Positions 9,760 to 21,890 of a stretch of DNA of 64,000 nt are shown here, piece after piece. Both the position numbers and the translations under genes were made by a program. The stretch comes from Dermacentor variabilis. Its lineage: Eukaryota > Arthropoda > Arachnida > Ixodida > Ixodidae. The stretch is taken from contig NC_134568.1 in assembly GCF_050947875.1 (NCBI RefSeq), forward strand, positions 202,927,729-202,991,728, read 5' to 3'. Position 1 is the first letter of the stretch. Every line of letters starts with the position of its first letter. Below the pieces are notes generated by a model. It saw only the letters and a program-made list of their open reading frames with translations. It made no database searches and had not been told where the DNA came from.

Positions 9760-10840
9760 CCGAATTGCCTGCGATCTACGAAACAGGGATTCTGAGTCAA
9801 ACTGTTGTCTCCCCCTGATCTTTACTGGAGACTTATAGCTACAAACAGGAAAAAGTCTTACTGGGACGGCAGTTGAAAGCATCACAGGACATGCAAAATA
9901 CCTACGCTTGCACTGCATAAATAGTTCTGTTTACAATCTAAGTACCATAATGCACGCTGCAGAGTGGAATGTCACGTAGTGGCAGTTTCATTGTATTCTG
10001 TACGACTCCAGAGAAGAACGAGCTTACCATAGCAAGCAGAGACTAATGAGACTTCGGTTAGGTTGATTCAATTAATCAAGTGTCGTAGCTTTCTCTCTCC
10101 TTCACTCCTGCTATCACAGCGAGACGCTGGGACAAGCTAACTGGCTGCTTGACTACTCGCTGCGCTCTAATTGTAGTGGTTCTGAAAAGTGCCGCTGCCA
10201 ATCTGTAAGGCATACCTCTACACGAAACTACATATTGAATATCCACAGAGTGTACACTTGCATATAGGAGTTGCTTACGACCATTATAGTCGTAGCAGAA
10301 TGCCACAGGACATGGTGTAGGTGGAAACATTTTCTATGAACCTTACGAAGAGTCGGGGAGCCTATATATAGAGCAATATCAAAATGATTGGGCTTTTCAT
10401 TTGTATCCATGCTTATCCTTCTACTGCTTAGCTATATGCCAAAGATTTCTGTTTTAGGCACAATGCACACGTGGAAAGCCGTTTGAAGATTCCTCAGACA
10501 CGTAGATATATGCGTGATGTGAAGAGTTCGCTTCCGGCCTCTAGCATGGGCAGGGCTGGCCGCGATCACATATTCAGCTCCACGTTCTGCTCGCGAAGCC
10601 GTCCAAAGCCGGAAGAACCGATTGGCACAAGCGTTAAAGGGCTCTTTTGGTGCTTTGTTTGGAAACCGACAAAAGCGAGCTGTGCACAATAGCGGGCGGT
10701 GTTTAACTATGGACATCGGTGGCGCTTTGATGTTGTCGGTGTGCGTTAGAAGCATATTGCTCTCTTTCTTCTTTTGTTTTGTTTAGTTTGTCTTAAACTG
10801 ATCTCTCGCTCCGTTTTTTTTCTCGTTTCACCTTCTTTTC
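9760..10840. other. Gene-free stretch
   Basis: Short open frames on both strands overlap each other. Nothing was recognised. Confidence 0.35.
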
Positions 10841-11450
10841 TGACTAGTGCGCGGATATATAGACAACAGTGCTGCACGCATGATGCTGCGTGCGGTCACC
10901 TCTACGGCTGCCGGTCCACGTTCCTGCATTGTTTTCTTCGGCACGAGGTGCACCGAATCTCGCGGCGTTATTCTGTGTGTGCCTGTTTGCATCCGCCACC
11001 GGGACTGCTGTTTACCTACAGCGAAAAGAAAAGCGCGCTCTCCGGAGAGCTGTCTTTTTTTGACGCGGCCACCTTCACTGCTGGCGCACGCACTTCCTGC
11101 TCTTTGTCCCTCACCGCCCGGAGCTCTTGGCGGCGCGTGCGGCGAACAATACGGGCCGCGGGCCTAATGTCCATTCTCCCCGAGCGTCCCGTCATTCGCT
11201 TTCGGCGCCTATAACGAAATCGTTCCTCCGTGGTAGCAGGGCGAGCGCCCGCTGTTCCCGAGAGGCGCGAGTCTTTTATTTTTCGTCGTCTTTCGGCCTC
11301 GTTCCTCCGGCGGAATTCCGGGCGACCCTCGGGGACCTCCGGCGGTGAAAGGCGAGCCGCGATGAAAGCGGCTAAGTGCGGATGCGAGCTTTAAAAAAGG
11401 TTGCGCGGAACGAGAGCTCACCTGAGATGAAGGGAAGCGTATCTGATCGC
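10841..11450. other. GC-rich, CpG-containing stretch of unknown role
   Basis: Base composition rises sharply, with many CpG and long overlapping frames on both strands (for example 10774-11214 plus, 11209-11475 minus). A GGATATATAG sequence lies at 10853. It could be a promoter region or a decayed repeat. No product is supported. Confidence 0.3.
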
Positions 11451-12709
11451 TAATGAAATGGAACGCGATTATCACTCCCTCTCAGACACGCACGCTTTCT
11501 TCAGCTATTTCCCGTCGTCAGCCGTACTCAGTAGATCCGTTGTGCCGGATTCTCCGAAACACCGTGCGAATGTGGCGGCTGAGAAACTTTAGCAATATAC
11601 ACATCATTAGCGGGTACGAAAAAGCAACCTGCGACCCGGCGTGATGGTGTCGGTGGCTAATGCATTTTGCCCCGCTGGAGGTCATTGTCTTGATGAGCCG
11701 TGGGTAGGTGCCTTTCGGCACCCTCCACACTTCATTGGGCGCGAAATACATAAGCGGTCGTGTGTTGGCGTTTTGGTTCATGCTGTAGAGCCCATGTGGT
11801 CTAAATTAGTTCGGACGCCTGAAGCGAAGTGCACCTGTGAATGTGGCATTAAATCAAAACGCGCAATGTAACAATGCATTTAAGATGCATCAATGTACGT
11901 AATATTTATATACGCATTGTTGCGCGTTTCTCAGTCTCTACAGCTGTTTATTTCCAACAGCAGCATGGTGTAAGTCGGCGGACGAAGAAGCGGAAGTTTG
12001 AGATCAAAATGGGTCTCATGGCAAGCTCCCTAAGTTATTCCGAGAAAAACAAATTTGAGAGCATTTACACGCTTTTGTGGGCAGTCGGTACAGCAACAAA
12101 TTTTTACAAGTAAGACCTATTCCTGGGTGCGCCATTCATAACTTCGCGTCACGGGTTCCTGGCTACAAAATAAATCTGCGGATGATGCCGCTACTGTGGG
12201 AAAAAACGTTTTTTCTTCGTATAGTTAAGATTAGGAAGAGCTGTATTTCTTAAACTGGGTGAGTTTCCTTCTTTGAGACTAGGACCCCAAATGTAGGTTT
12301 TATTCACACTCTTCTCTCTGTCCTCACCGACGCCCTTCATAACATTATTTTTCGGCCCTTCCCCTTCGCCGGTGCACAGCATCCGGCGAAATATTTCTAC
12401 CGAAGATCGATGACTATGCCTCTTCCTAAATAAATGCTGGAGTAGATAGTATATCTAAAGGCGCCAAAGAACTATCGAACCTAAGCCTGTAATTCTGGAG
12501 TATTTAGACGCGCCTACATTTACGGGGCTAGTAAAACGTTACAGCATAACTTCGTGTTTCTACCTAAGTTGAGGGAGAGACATAGAGAAAGCCGTGGGTG
12601 AAATGGTAGCGAAAATAACGCAACTGCACTTACTAGGAAGAAAGTCTAGCGTGCCTATAGAGCCACCTGTATAAAGTACTAAGTAGGACTGGCGATTTAC
12701 TTCGTGAAA
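11451..12709. other. Gene-free stretch
   Basis: A weak SINE-like scrap (GAGCCCATGTGGTCTAAATT) occurs near 11790. Nothing else was recognised. Confidence 0.35.
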
Positions 12710-12945
12710 CCGCCGCGGTGACTTAGCGGCTATGGTGTTGCGCTGCTAAGCACGAGGTCGTGGGATCAAATCCCGGAAGCAGCAACTGCATTTCGATGGG
12801 GACGAAATCCGAAAACACCAGTGTCCCGTGCATTGGGGGCACGTTAAAGATCATCTGGTGGCGAAAATTAATCCGGAGTCCCTCTCTACGGCGTGCCTCA
12901 TAATAAAATCGTGGTTTTGGCACATAAAACCCCATAATTCAATTC
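12710..12945 (+). repeat. Ruka-like tRNA-derived SINE
   Basis: A tRNA-like head (GACTTAGCGGC A-box side, GGGATCAAATCCC B-box side) is followed by the shared SINE body (CATTTCGATGGGG, GCACGTTAAAGA, TACGGCGTGCCTCATAAT, GGTTTTGGCAC) and the AAAACCCCATAATTCAATT tail. It is diverged by scattered substitutions. Confidence 0.85.
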
Positions 12946-13576
12946 AGCTCAATTTACTTCGTGATAGAAAGCGTAGATGAGCAACTGTTGTCAGACAAGA
13001 TCGATGCCCATAAAAAATAATACAGGCAGGACAATTTGGTGACAGCCGCGGTCAACATCTATATCCCTTCTATTACCAGCCAGAGACAGGTACTCTCTTC
13101 GGTGGGAGGTATGACATTCTCCCACCGAAGAGTTTAAGACAAACTTCAGTGCACTAAAACACGATGGATGAGAAGAAACGAACCGACATGCAAGAGCAGT
13201 ACTTCTCGTCCAGCGTATTTTATTGCGCCTAAGTTTTTCATAGTCTAGACGTTGCACCAACTAGCACAATCGTCCTCATTAACCGTAGAGTACTAAAGTC
13301 GAACATCCAGAGCGCCGAAAGCATCCCTCCTCAGTGCACCAATAACACATTGATGCGACATGCTGTTTGCTACGAGGACGCTGCCATAGGTCATCAACAA
13401 CAGCAGAGTCGGTAAAGATAACCACTCTAGGTTCATAATCTCAGAAGCTGCCTTCAAGATCAAGCCTCAAGGTGCCTATCTGGAAGCAACAATAAAAAAA
13501 GAAGTTTAGCCTAAAGTGGCGTTAGATAACGGTCGAGAAGAAAGGAGGTTAACCGAGGGGCCAGATTTTTATTAAT

Positions 13577-13746
13577 CATATCATAAGAAGCCAACAAACA
13601 CTGACAATAAAACAATGACAAATAAAGAAACGATACATTAATAGAAATGAAAGTGGATGAAAAAAACAACTTGCAGCAGGTGGGGAACGATCCCACATCT
13701 TTCGCATTAGGCGTGCGATGCTCTACAAATTGAGCAACCGCGGCGC
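13577..13746 (-). repeat. tRNA-derived SINE, left arm of inverted pair
   Basis: Read on the minus strand it begins GCGCCGCGGTTGCTCAATTTG and continues through GAGCATCGCACGC, GTGGGATCGTTCCCCACCTG and CAACTTGCAGC-complement to an AT-rich tail. It is a different SINE family from the Ruka-like copies. Confidence 0.75.
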
Positions 13747-13795
13747 CATTTCTCCATCCACTTTTTTGGGTATTTATGTTTCCTAGTAGAACCCT

Positions 13796-13967
13796 GGGTA
13801 GAGCATCGCACGCGTAATGCGAAAGACGTGGGATCGTTCCGCGCCTGCGGCAAGTTGTTTTTTATCTACTTTCATTTTCATTAATTTATCATTTCTTTAT
13901 TTCATTTACTAAGCGCAAGTAATGTCCCCTATGTTGTCCTTGGTTTCAGTGTTTGTTGGCTTCTTAT
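13796..13967 (+). repeat. tRNA-derived SINE, right arm of inverted pair
   Basis: GGTAGAGCATCGCACGCGTA, GACGTGGGATCGTTCC and GCGGCAAGTTGTTTTTTATC match the reversed arm at 13577-13746. The head before the A box is missing. It keeps a longer 3' tail ending GTTTGTTGGCTTCTTATGG. Confidence 0.75.
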
Positions 13968-14397
13968 GGTTAGATAATGGTGTCGGATAACGTCTCATTT
14001 AGTTAACAAACCTAGGCGTGAGCAATGATTAACTGGTTTAACCTTCATCGAACGAAAACCGCGACAAAACTGTCATCATAGTTCTCAAACTATCCAGCTT
14101 TCGAAAGCTAGTTTAAGCTCCGAGTATTCTTGGAGGAGAATCGGCGGTACGTTTTGAAGCATAAAATGGACGTAGCGCGAAGCCAGCGATAGATGAAGTG
14201 GCGCAAAGAAAGAAAGCACACGAGCAACTACACCAACAAGCATCGGCACAAAGTGGCTAGCGAAGCAACGACGAACATGAAAACAACAAGCGGCAATTGT
14301 TTGATCGTTCCCTTCGAGGCGCGGAAACGCGACGTCGTAGACAGAATGAGCAAACAAAACAAGTAGCGCCGTAAAATGTGTGCGACGTCATCCCCAC

Positions 14398-14514
<117 letters not shown>

Positions 14515-14519
14515 ATACC

Positions 14520-15620
14520 ATCGTGTCCCTTTCGACTCCTGATGACACAAGAAATATATGAACACCAATTAAATCTTCTTAAGACAAGTTCTTTAAGCTC
14601 ATTGAGACGCTTAATTGTGGCCTGAAGAATCCCACCTATTCGTCTTGTGCACTGGCGACCCCATTTTCTCTGACCTTCAACTTGAGCGAGCGTTAACTTA
14701 CGTTTCATTCACTTCTGCCTCGTGAAACGAGACTGTGGCACTACAGGCTGATAATTTTATCTCCCATGCGTACGTGCCCCCTTCACTTCGAGCACCGTGT
14801 GCAGTAAGAGAAAGGGCAAACACTATGAACAGCCAATGCAAATGCTGTAACGTAGGGTCGCCTCCTGATGGCAGCATGCGGTTACCGGAAGACACAACGG
14901 AACGGCGACTGCGAAGCACATTAATGCAGCTGAAAGACCTGCACTACAGCTATCGCTCTAAATTGCTGAGCGCAACTACCACGTTGGGAACGTGTATAAC
15001 CAATGCCAGCCTTATTTTTGATCCGCGCTTATTCAGAGGGCCGTCACACCATAAGTCAGTTGGGGAGCGTGTCTACGAGCAATGCAACATTGGCTTCTAC
15101 TCTACCTTAACGGCCACATGATGCTTCATGTCGCTCAGCCAACCTTGGATGCTGAACGCGGTACCTTCGGGTGTGAAATATAAAGAAAAGACGCATTATT
15201 ATTTTATTATTTTGCCAAATCGTCGCGATGGTATACCGGATAGAATAGGCATGTGCGGCAGTAAGCGAAATGAACAATTTTAGAAACGGTGCGCAGGTAA
15301 TGCAATGCGTAGAGCCAATAACTTTTAGTCAATCAAGGTAACAGTATCATCCTATAGGTGTGTGATAGCGTTTTTTGTGTGTGTTTCTTTAGAATTATTC
15401 AGCGAAACTTCGTATTCATGTGCAAGGATCAATTAGCCTGCACACAACCGTTTATTATTGCAACAAAATTGGTGCGAAACTGAGGGAAACTCAGTTGAGA
15501 GGGACATGTTTTAGGTGGAGTGATGATGTGTGCAAATTTGCAAGCATAAAGTGGAGTCGGGTGAACCGCTACATACTTGTGAACAGACATAAAGAAACAC
15601 AGTGAACAGTAACAGATGCT
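14520..15620. other. Stretch with one unsupported 128-residue frame
   Basis: A plus frame at 14735-15121 (starts MALQADNF) is open but has no recognised motif. The rest is AT-rich and gene-free. Confidence 0.25.
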
Positions 15621-15622
15621 CA

Positions 15623-15624
<2 letters not shown>

Positions 15625-15683
<59 letters not shown>

Positions 15684-15726
15684 TGATGATGATGATGATG
15701 ACGACGACGACGACGACGACGACGAC

Positions 15727-15813
<87 letters not shown>
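15625..15813. repeat. (AAT)n(GAT)n(GAC)n(GAT)n compound microsatellite
   Basis: About 190 bp of trinucleotide array. Each block differs from the next by one substitution, suggesting successive point change and expansion. Confidence 0.97.
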
Positions 15814-15816
<3 letters not shown>

Positions 15817-17230
15817 GTGCGCAATATTCACAAAAATGAAGCGGAGCAAAGGGCTAATATAGGTGCCGCAGAGCCGTTTTTAAAGTGGCCTCGACAACTT
15901 CCCCGCTCGTCCTCCGTTGCTTTTCACGCACAGCCTGGTAACAGGAGCCTTAATTTAATCATTGAAGATGACCACTGGTGATTTCATCACTGAGGCCCGG
16001 TGCAACACATGCTCGCACGTGCTCCAACGAGCCACGCATTGATAAGGCAGGACAAGAGCATCTCCGCGATGAAGAGAGCACAAGAAAGTTGCAAGAGGAC
16101 AAGCAAAGAGCGCGAGAGGTGTCGTACAGCTCGTTTATTTCTGCCTACAGAAAAGCTTAATTCACGACATTTGATCAACCTTGGGGCTATCCCCTTATGT
16201 TTCACTTCGAATGTTTCCAGGGAGCGCTCAGAAAAGCAATACCTATTTATGGGTGGCCAGAATTATTTTTTAGGCACCTTTCGCCTGAGCAATTTTAGGC
16301 CGCAATGTATGCACCTGAAATGACAACAATGGCACTCACAACGTGCCCACGCTCTATCGACTAAGTTTCTTGATTTTTCGTGCCCAATAAAACTGATAAA
16401 AAACGAAAAGTAAACAAACTAACTATACACATGCGCACAAAATTTTCCTATGCATGTTTCTCGACATTTGTGACAGATTACCAGGAAATGTTTTAGAAGT
16501 TATGTGATTGAAATTATCTAATAATAATTACTTAGCCACAGTTGAAATGCTCCCAACTGAAATGAGCAACTGAGAACATATATTTGACTCAAACTGCCAT
16601 TTCGAGCAATGCCGTCATATCTATCTCGACGCTACCAAACAAGCTCCATTTTAACAATTACTCATCTTCATCTTTTATCACACTGCCGTCCTGATCACAG
16701 AGCAGATTCCACGGCGCGCCACGAATGACTCTGCTCTTTTCATGAGACAGACGTATTTCTGCACTTCGCCCATCCGCACTGTCTTTCTGAACTCTTCCTT
16801 TCGCTTTCCATCAGTGATGTTCCATTTCCGAAGAAACATACTCTGCGCCGGCCGCTTCCAGCAAGTTTTATTTCTTATCAAATTTAGTTCATGCAAGAGA
16901 AGTCTCGTGTCTCGTTCGCCATACAGAACAATGTAACTTTAAGTTTCTTTTAGAGCTCCGTTTGCACACCAATACTTGCTAGTTTAAGTTAAATACTTCC
17001 TTAAACTCTTCTGATTCCTAATGATTTCGGTACAGTACCTACTGACTTGTTCATGAAAATAATAATATCTCGGCAGCTACTTCGCATACTTAAAGACCTG
17101 GGATCAGGCTGTTGCCGTATTGCTCGTGATCACTGAGAGAAAAGCAGACCATCATTTTCTATAAACTCATTTACCGAGAAAGCTGAAGGCTGTCGCAAAG
17201 GGCACCGTTATCATGGTAAGGTGGAAGCTT
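15814..17230. other. Gene-free stretch
   Basis: No coding, SINE or inverted-repeat structure was recognised. Confidence 0.35.
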
Positions 17231-17419
17231 GGGCGAGTTGGTGATTCAATATCGACATGTATGCACAGCGCAAAAGATGAGGACTGAAGGAAGAACCCAA
17301 CACAGGCGCTTACTTCAACTGATCTTTATTTGGGAAATCACCAGAACCATATACATGAGCAAAAGTAATGAAAAACAACTCATGCATTATGTCACGCATG
17401 AACCCCTATTGCATCACAG

Positions 17420-17584
17420 CAAGATACTTGATTTCGTTTTTGGTGAGGGCAATAGACGCATGCTGATGCAAAGGTCACCCAGTCGCTCTATCTTGTCAGC
17501 CTCTATGAGTTCACGTGTAAGCTGTTCTCGGTGTTTCGAAATTACGACGCAGTTTTCAAATTCAGGGTCACAAGGGCAGTCTCT
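17420..17584 (-). pseudogene. GIY-YIG endonuclease, part 2, beyond SINE
   Basis: After the 13-bp duplication the minus strand resumes with CDPEFENCVVISKHREQLT and REL.EADKIERLGD-like sequence, the expected continuation of the Penelope-type endonuclease. A small frameshift follows near 17465 before the stop region. Confidence 0.7.
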
Positions 17585-17817
17585 ACCCGCCGTGGTTTCT
17601 CAGTGGCTATGGCGTTGGGCTGCTGAGCACGAGGTCGCGGGATCGAATCCCGGCCACGGCGGCCGCATTTCGATGGGGGCGAAATGCGAAAGCACCCATG
17701 TGCTTAGATTTAGGTGCACGTTAAAGAACCCCAGGTGGTCAAAATTTCCGGAGTCCTCCACTACGGCGTGCCTCATAATCAGAAAGTGGTTTTGGCACGT
17801 AAAACCCCGTAATTTAA
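17585..17817 (+). repeat. Full-length Ruka-like SINE with 13-bp target duplication
   Basis: This is the best-preserved SINE here. It has a head CCGCCGTGGTTTCTCAGTGG, the B-box region GGGATCGAATCCC, then the body through GGGGGCGAAATGCGAAAGCA, GTGCACGTTAAAGAACCCC, TCCACTACGGCGTGCCTC and the AAAACCCCGTAATTTAA tail. It is flanked by identical AAGGGCAGTCTCT copies (17572-17584 and 17818-17830), so it moved by LINE-driven target-primed insertion. Confidence 0.95.
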
Positions 17818-17824
17818 AAGGGCA

Positions 17825-18154
17825 GTCTCTGCAGTGAATGCCAAGATGACCTTGCATGGCGGTGTAAACGTTGTAAAAATGCTCTTTCAATCGCTCATTT
17901 AAAGGTCTGCCTGTTTGGCCAACGTATTTCTTTCCGCAGGTCAGGGGAATCATGTAAACCACACCCAGGGCGCATGCTCGAAACCCCTTCCTATGGTTGG
18001 CAGTGCAAATATTTCGTCGTTTGCCATGAGCATTCACATGCCTACAGAGCACTGATAATTTTTCCGGGGCAGAAAAAACAACTTTAACATGTACTTTACT
18101 GCCTATCTTCTTCAAGCTGTGCAAGTAAGGGAGCACCGTGCAAGTAGAGAGCAC
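17825..18154 (-). pseudogene. Penelope-like RT tail and GIY-YIG endonuclease, part 1
   Basis: The minus frame contains VKVVFSAPEKLSVLCRHVN, the linker found between RT and endonuclease in Penelope-like proteins. It is followed by the GIY-YIG core VVYMIPLTCGKKYVGQTGR, where VYM stands for GIY and YVG for YIG, then LNERLKEH and GHLGIHCRDC. The nuclease would nick target DNA for priming. The frame is open here, but the domain is cut at 17830 by a SINE insertion and resumes at 17584. The rest of the RT lies in other frames upstream, so the copy is inactive. Confidence 0.8.
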
Positions 18155-18565
18155 ATCTTGTGCAAGTAAGGGAGCACCGCGACTGGCTTATCGTCTCTGG
18201 CAGTGCAGTCAGCTGGTGCTTTGCCTACCAGCTTGATTTTCATTAATAACTTTTCTGCTACTGAAACGAACAAAAGTTCGGGGAACCCAGCATGTGTTAG
18301 GCTGGAAGCCTGTGCATGGAGAATGCGCGTTAAAGAGTGGAAGCAAGACTTATTTAGGGCATTTGTGAAGCAAAGATTTCCAAAATCTCGTTCAACCAGC
18401 TTGGAATGGGCCGACAGATCCGACAAAAATGGCTTGTTTCCTCTGGGCTCGTACATCCAGCACAAGCGATCTCTAGAGATACTGAGTCGCAAATCTAAAA
18501 ACCGACGTGCCCGAGGTTATTCGCGACAACAAATCACGATAACAGGCAGACGGTGCTGACAACGT

Positions 18566-18805
18566 GGTCGCCAATGGAAGTGCGTGCTGTTATCCGGTAT
18601 GAATGGGCACCTGTTCCCTGCATTGAAAAGCCCACCCACTCTCGGGACGTCACTTCCAAAATAATGCTGAAGTGGAGCAGGATGTGCGACTATTACTTGC
18701 ACCGCAGGGCATAGAGTTTTACCAGAGTGGTTTTTTCAAACTGGTTGCACGGTACGATGAATGTCTGAATGTCGGTAGCGACTATGTGGAAGAAGAGCGC
18801 AAAGT
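18566..18805 (+). pseudogene. Internally deleted mariner-like transposase
   Basis: ATG at 18573 gives MEVRAVIRYEWA, the N-terminal helix start of a mariner-like transposase family. About 100 bases later, in another frame, come APQGIEFYQSGFFKLVARYD and ECLNVGSDYVEE, the C-terminal end of the same kind of protein. The whole DDE/D core is absent. A probable terminal repeat side (TACTTTCGGAACGTCCCTCG) lies at 18864-18885. This is a non-autonomous deletion derivative. Confidence 0.6.
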
Positions 18806-19079
18806 GTGTAGTTCATTATTTCTTTCTCAATTACGTTTCCGTGTGAAAATAAATAACGAAACTTACTTTCGGAACGTCCCTCGTACATGCCAAGACGACA
18901 CCACTATAAGTGTAGTGCTTGAAACCTTCAAATATTACCAAGCACTAATATCCCCCCAGTGGTTAGCGTTAGCCGTTACCAGTTCTGTGCTTAACATTCC
19001 CAAACAACGCAGATGCTTTTAGAGACACGAAAGCGCCGTGTGGCGGTTTAATTTTCGGCTACATAGCATTTTTTTGAAG

Positions 19080-19215
19080 TGCACGGAACTCGAGGGTTTT
19101 GCATTTCGGCATCGTGAGAATGCGTTCATGGTGGCAGGGAGTCGAACCCGCAATGCCACCCTCATCCGACAACGCTATTATAACCATTGACTCATTGCGG
19201 TGACACACTATAGAG
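19080..19215 (-). repeat. SINE remnant with tRNA-like B box
   Basis: GTGCACGGAACTCGAGGGTT, TTTTGCATTTCG, GGGAGTCGAACCCGCAATGCC and CATTGACTCATTGCGGTG keep the order of a reversed tRNA-derived SINE. Confidence 0.5.
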
Positions 19216-19219
19216 AGAC

Positions 19220-21780
19220 TTATAGAAAGGTGATGAACCAGCCAGGACAGTCTACGATCGCTGGCGAAGCTAACATAGAGATGTCTGACAAAGCCGTAGG
19301 TTACTTGTCTGCCATTGTCTGTGGCAACGCGTCGTACACGCACACACACAAAAAAATACGATTCAGTTAGATTCTTAGCACACCTTTGTTGCAATGATAT
19401 GTGCGCAGGCTTTCGGCGCACCTTGTTTCACGTGTTCCGTGCAGTTTAGCCTGTTTTTACTGCGCACGAGATCACTTGACCTCAACGAGTCTCTCGAAGC
19501 TCTGGCGTATTGTGCATCTCGAGAGACAGACCGCGCCGAGATGTGGGCAGCGGCGCCGAAAGCTCGTCTCCGTCACTAGTCGTCGGCCGCAGCCTCCTCA
19601 CACAAACGCGCACGCAGCAACTACGAGCTCTTACGAACGAGCCCTCCGTTATAACGGTCGTCCTCTGCCCTGCTGTGGCTTCTGGAACGCACACGTTCCT
19701 GCTTGTCCTGCAGTATGTAGAGGATCACAAAGCGATGGCCTCATGACACGACACGCTATTAAGGCCATTCGGATGCACAGCATCGATGGGCCATGCACAC
19801 GCGCGCCGGAGAGGCGCGTATGCGCTTACAGTGCCTCTTACAAACAACGTATATCACAATAGAGGATCGAGAATTAGCCGGCGAAATCACACGTCAGATA
19901 ACAAATGTAGCGTGATACAAATCAACAGCCTTTTTTCTTTTGTTACCAACGATTCTCATAGGCTGCATGAAGATATCTATTAAAAATTATTTGTTTCCGC
20001 AGCCGCCACTTCGCATACAGCACCTCTCAGCACCGCTCTACATTTTCATCGAGACACTTGTCTCAAGTTGCTGAACTTTCTCGGCCCGTGGTGAAAAGGC
20101 GCGTTCACGTTGAGCACAACCAAGGTGCTTCCGTTCATCCTGACACCTACAGGATTTGACGAGAGTGCAAGTGGGTTCATTTTGTGCATGCGTGTTGTTT
20201 CTCGGCAGTGAGTGCGCGAGTATTTACTGCCGTGCATCTCGTCGCCTTTCACTCGCCATCTGTAGCAGCACGCCAGCTATTCAGTCCAGGTTAACATATG
20301 TCTAGTTTCTCCTAAAAAATAACTCATGCTCTTCTTCTACAGACATATGCGCTTTCCAGACAGTGTTACGCCCAGATTGTTTTATCATAGAACGCACTTT
20401 CGTCCCACTACAAGTGGTAACTGGTGACACTCTCTGATGGAGGCATTTGACTGGTTATAGGCTGGTCAAATAAACAGAGCGCCCAACATGAATGCCTCGT
20501 GAAATCGCGAGTGACTGCAGATCTAGTGCATGAGTACTACGTGCCCGATGCGCTGTCCGTACTTAGATGCCACGGCGTTCATAGTCTGTTAGAAGAGTGA
20601 GAAGCCGCAGTTTCCATCCTGCAGTGAAATATATTATTTGTTCATTTAAAACCGAAAGACTAGTTCCGCAGCGGGAGTAGAAATCGCTCATCGTGCGAGC
20701 GGTAACGTTCGCTATATAACAAAAGGATATTGGCAGACCCGCGCACTCCGTTGCAGAGCGTTCGACAGTAATATGCAAGGGAAGAGCAGCACCGTTATGT
20801 CTCCCACTTCGCCACTGCTCATGCTTTCATGCTGAGTTGAAATAAACTCAGATGATGATTTTTGCAGAAGCATGCAGGTTGAGACCCCTTGACAAGTGAA
20901 GTAAAACCGAGTTAAATAAAATGGGATAACTTCATACTTCACAACGATCAGATTGAAAGTGGAAGCCACGCCTGACGTGCGCTCAATAGGCCGAAATGCT
21001 ACTATTGTGTTTGTATATTTTTCCATTCTCCTGGCGCGTCCAAGAAAAACTTCCGCGCTGGGGTGAAGCCCAGAGGTCTGCGAGTAGCGTGATCAATCGA
21101 GGAACATCCTGGTTTTCACTCCAGTGAGTCAGCAAAAACAGGTGGACATGTTTCACAACGCAGCACTTCCTCAGCGACAGGACTGCCCGTCCGACAGCAC
21201 CATGTCCTCGCCCGTGACGCCATCGCCGGGTGCACCGGTTCAGTGGACGCAGAAAGAATTGAACGGATGTCGCGCGGACGCTCCGCGCTCATGCGCGACA
21301 ACTCAACAGAGCTTGCTGTGTCCCGTAGCTTGCATCAATGTAAATAATTGGCACGCTTTCGGTGTTCGAATATAATTGAAAAATTACGAGCTCCATCGCG
21401 GACCGCGCTGGTCTCCCAGAGTAGATTTTATTTACGCCATGTGTTTCAGTCACCACATTCAGTAATCACATCAGGCAAATCACATTCTCTAAGTATACAT
21501 GACAAAGGGAGATGTTAACCTTCCCCTTATTAAAGAAGCTGTATTCTCCTATCATAATTTTTATAGCGAATGATCTTGGTAAAATGTTTGCAGTGATTTC
21601 ATTTTCTTAATTATATTGTCATTCTTGTTCACGTGCAATATAATTCTTGTCAATGCATACAGTATTTATAATCTAATGAAATATGAATGAATGAAATGAA
21701 TAGCATTCATTTTTATTACCGATTTCTGCTACTCGCTTTCACTTCTCTCACTTCCCACATAGCTTCTCACGATGCCGACC
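19220..21780. other. Gene-free stretch with a GC-rich patch
   Basis: 19400-19820 is GC-rich with overlapping frames up to 153 residues and no recognised motif. 21116-21301 (minus) is an open 61-residue frame ending CETCPPVFADSLE, also unrecognised. Confidence 0.3.
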
Positions 21781-21890
21781 AAAAAAGGAAAAAGTGGAGA
21801 AGGAAGGCAGGGAGGTTAACCAGTTTAGCCTAACCGGTTTGCTACTCTACACGTGGGAGCGTGATGGGGAGGGGGGGGGATGCCAACCAA
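21781..21890 (+). repeat. Purine-rich GGGAGGTTAACC-type interspersed repeat
   Basis: AAGGCAGGGAGGTTAACCAG, then GGTTTGCTACTCTAC and a G-rich run. Relatives of this order occur at 35911, 46494 and 49224. Confidence 0.55.

Larger units (their letters stand above)
17230..18500 (-). mobile_element. Penelope-like retroelement, 5'-truncated and SINE-interrupted
   Basis: A minus-strand copy runs from about 18500 to the 3' end near 17230. Coding remnants in order are an RT-proximal stretch (LTHAGFPELLFVSVAEKLL, about 18300), a VLPYLH block and a C-terminal GIY-YIG endonuclease. The minus-strand tail after the coding part contains AATAAA at about 17325. At 18118-18178 a GTGCAAGTAAGGGAGCACC unit is repeated, shifting the frame. 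A SINE occupies 17585-17817. Penelope-like elements copy RNA using telomerase-related RT and a GIY-YIG nickase. Confidence 0.75.

Noticed and set aside
15429..15862. Poly-Ser, poly-Ile, poly-Asp and poly-Met frames
   Set aside because: They only translate the compound trinucleotide array.
17230..17290. Hammerhead ribozyme at the Penelope 3' end
   Set aside because: GATGAGGACTGAAGGA has only a loose likeness, and GAAAC and a proper stem are missing.
17229..17837. 202-residue plus-strand frame
   Set aside because: It runs antisense through Penelope coding sequence and straight through a SINE, so it is a chance opening.
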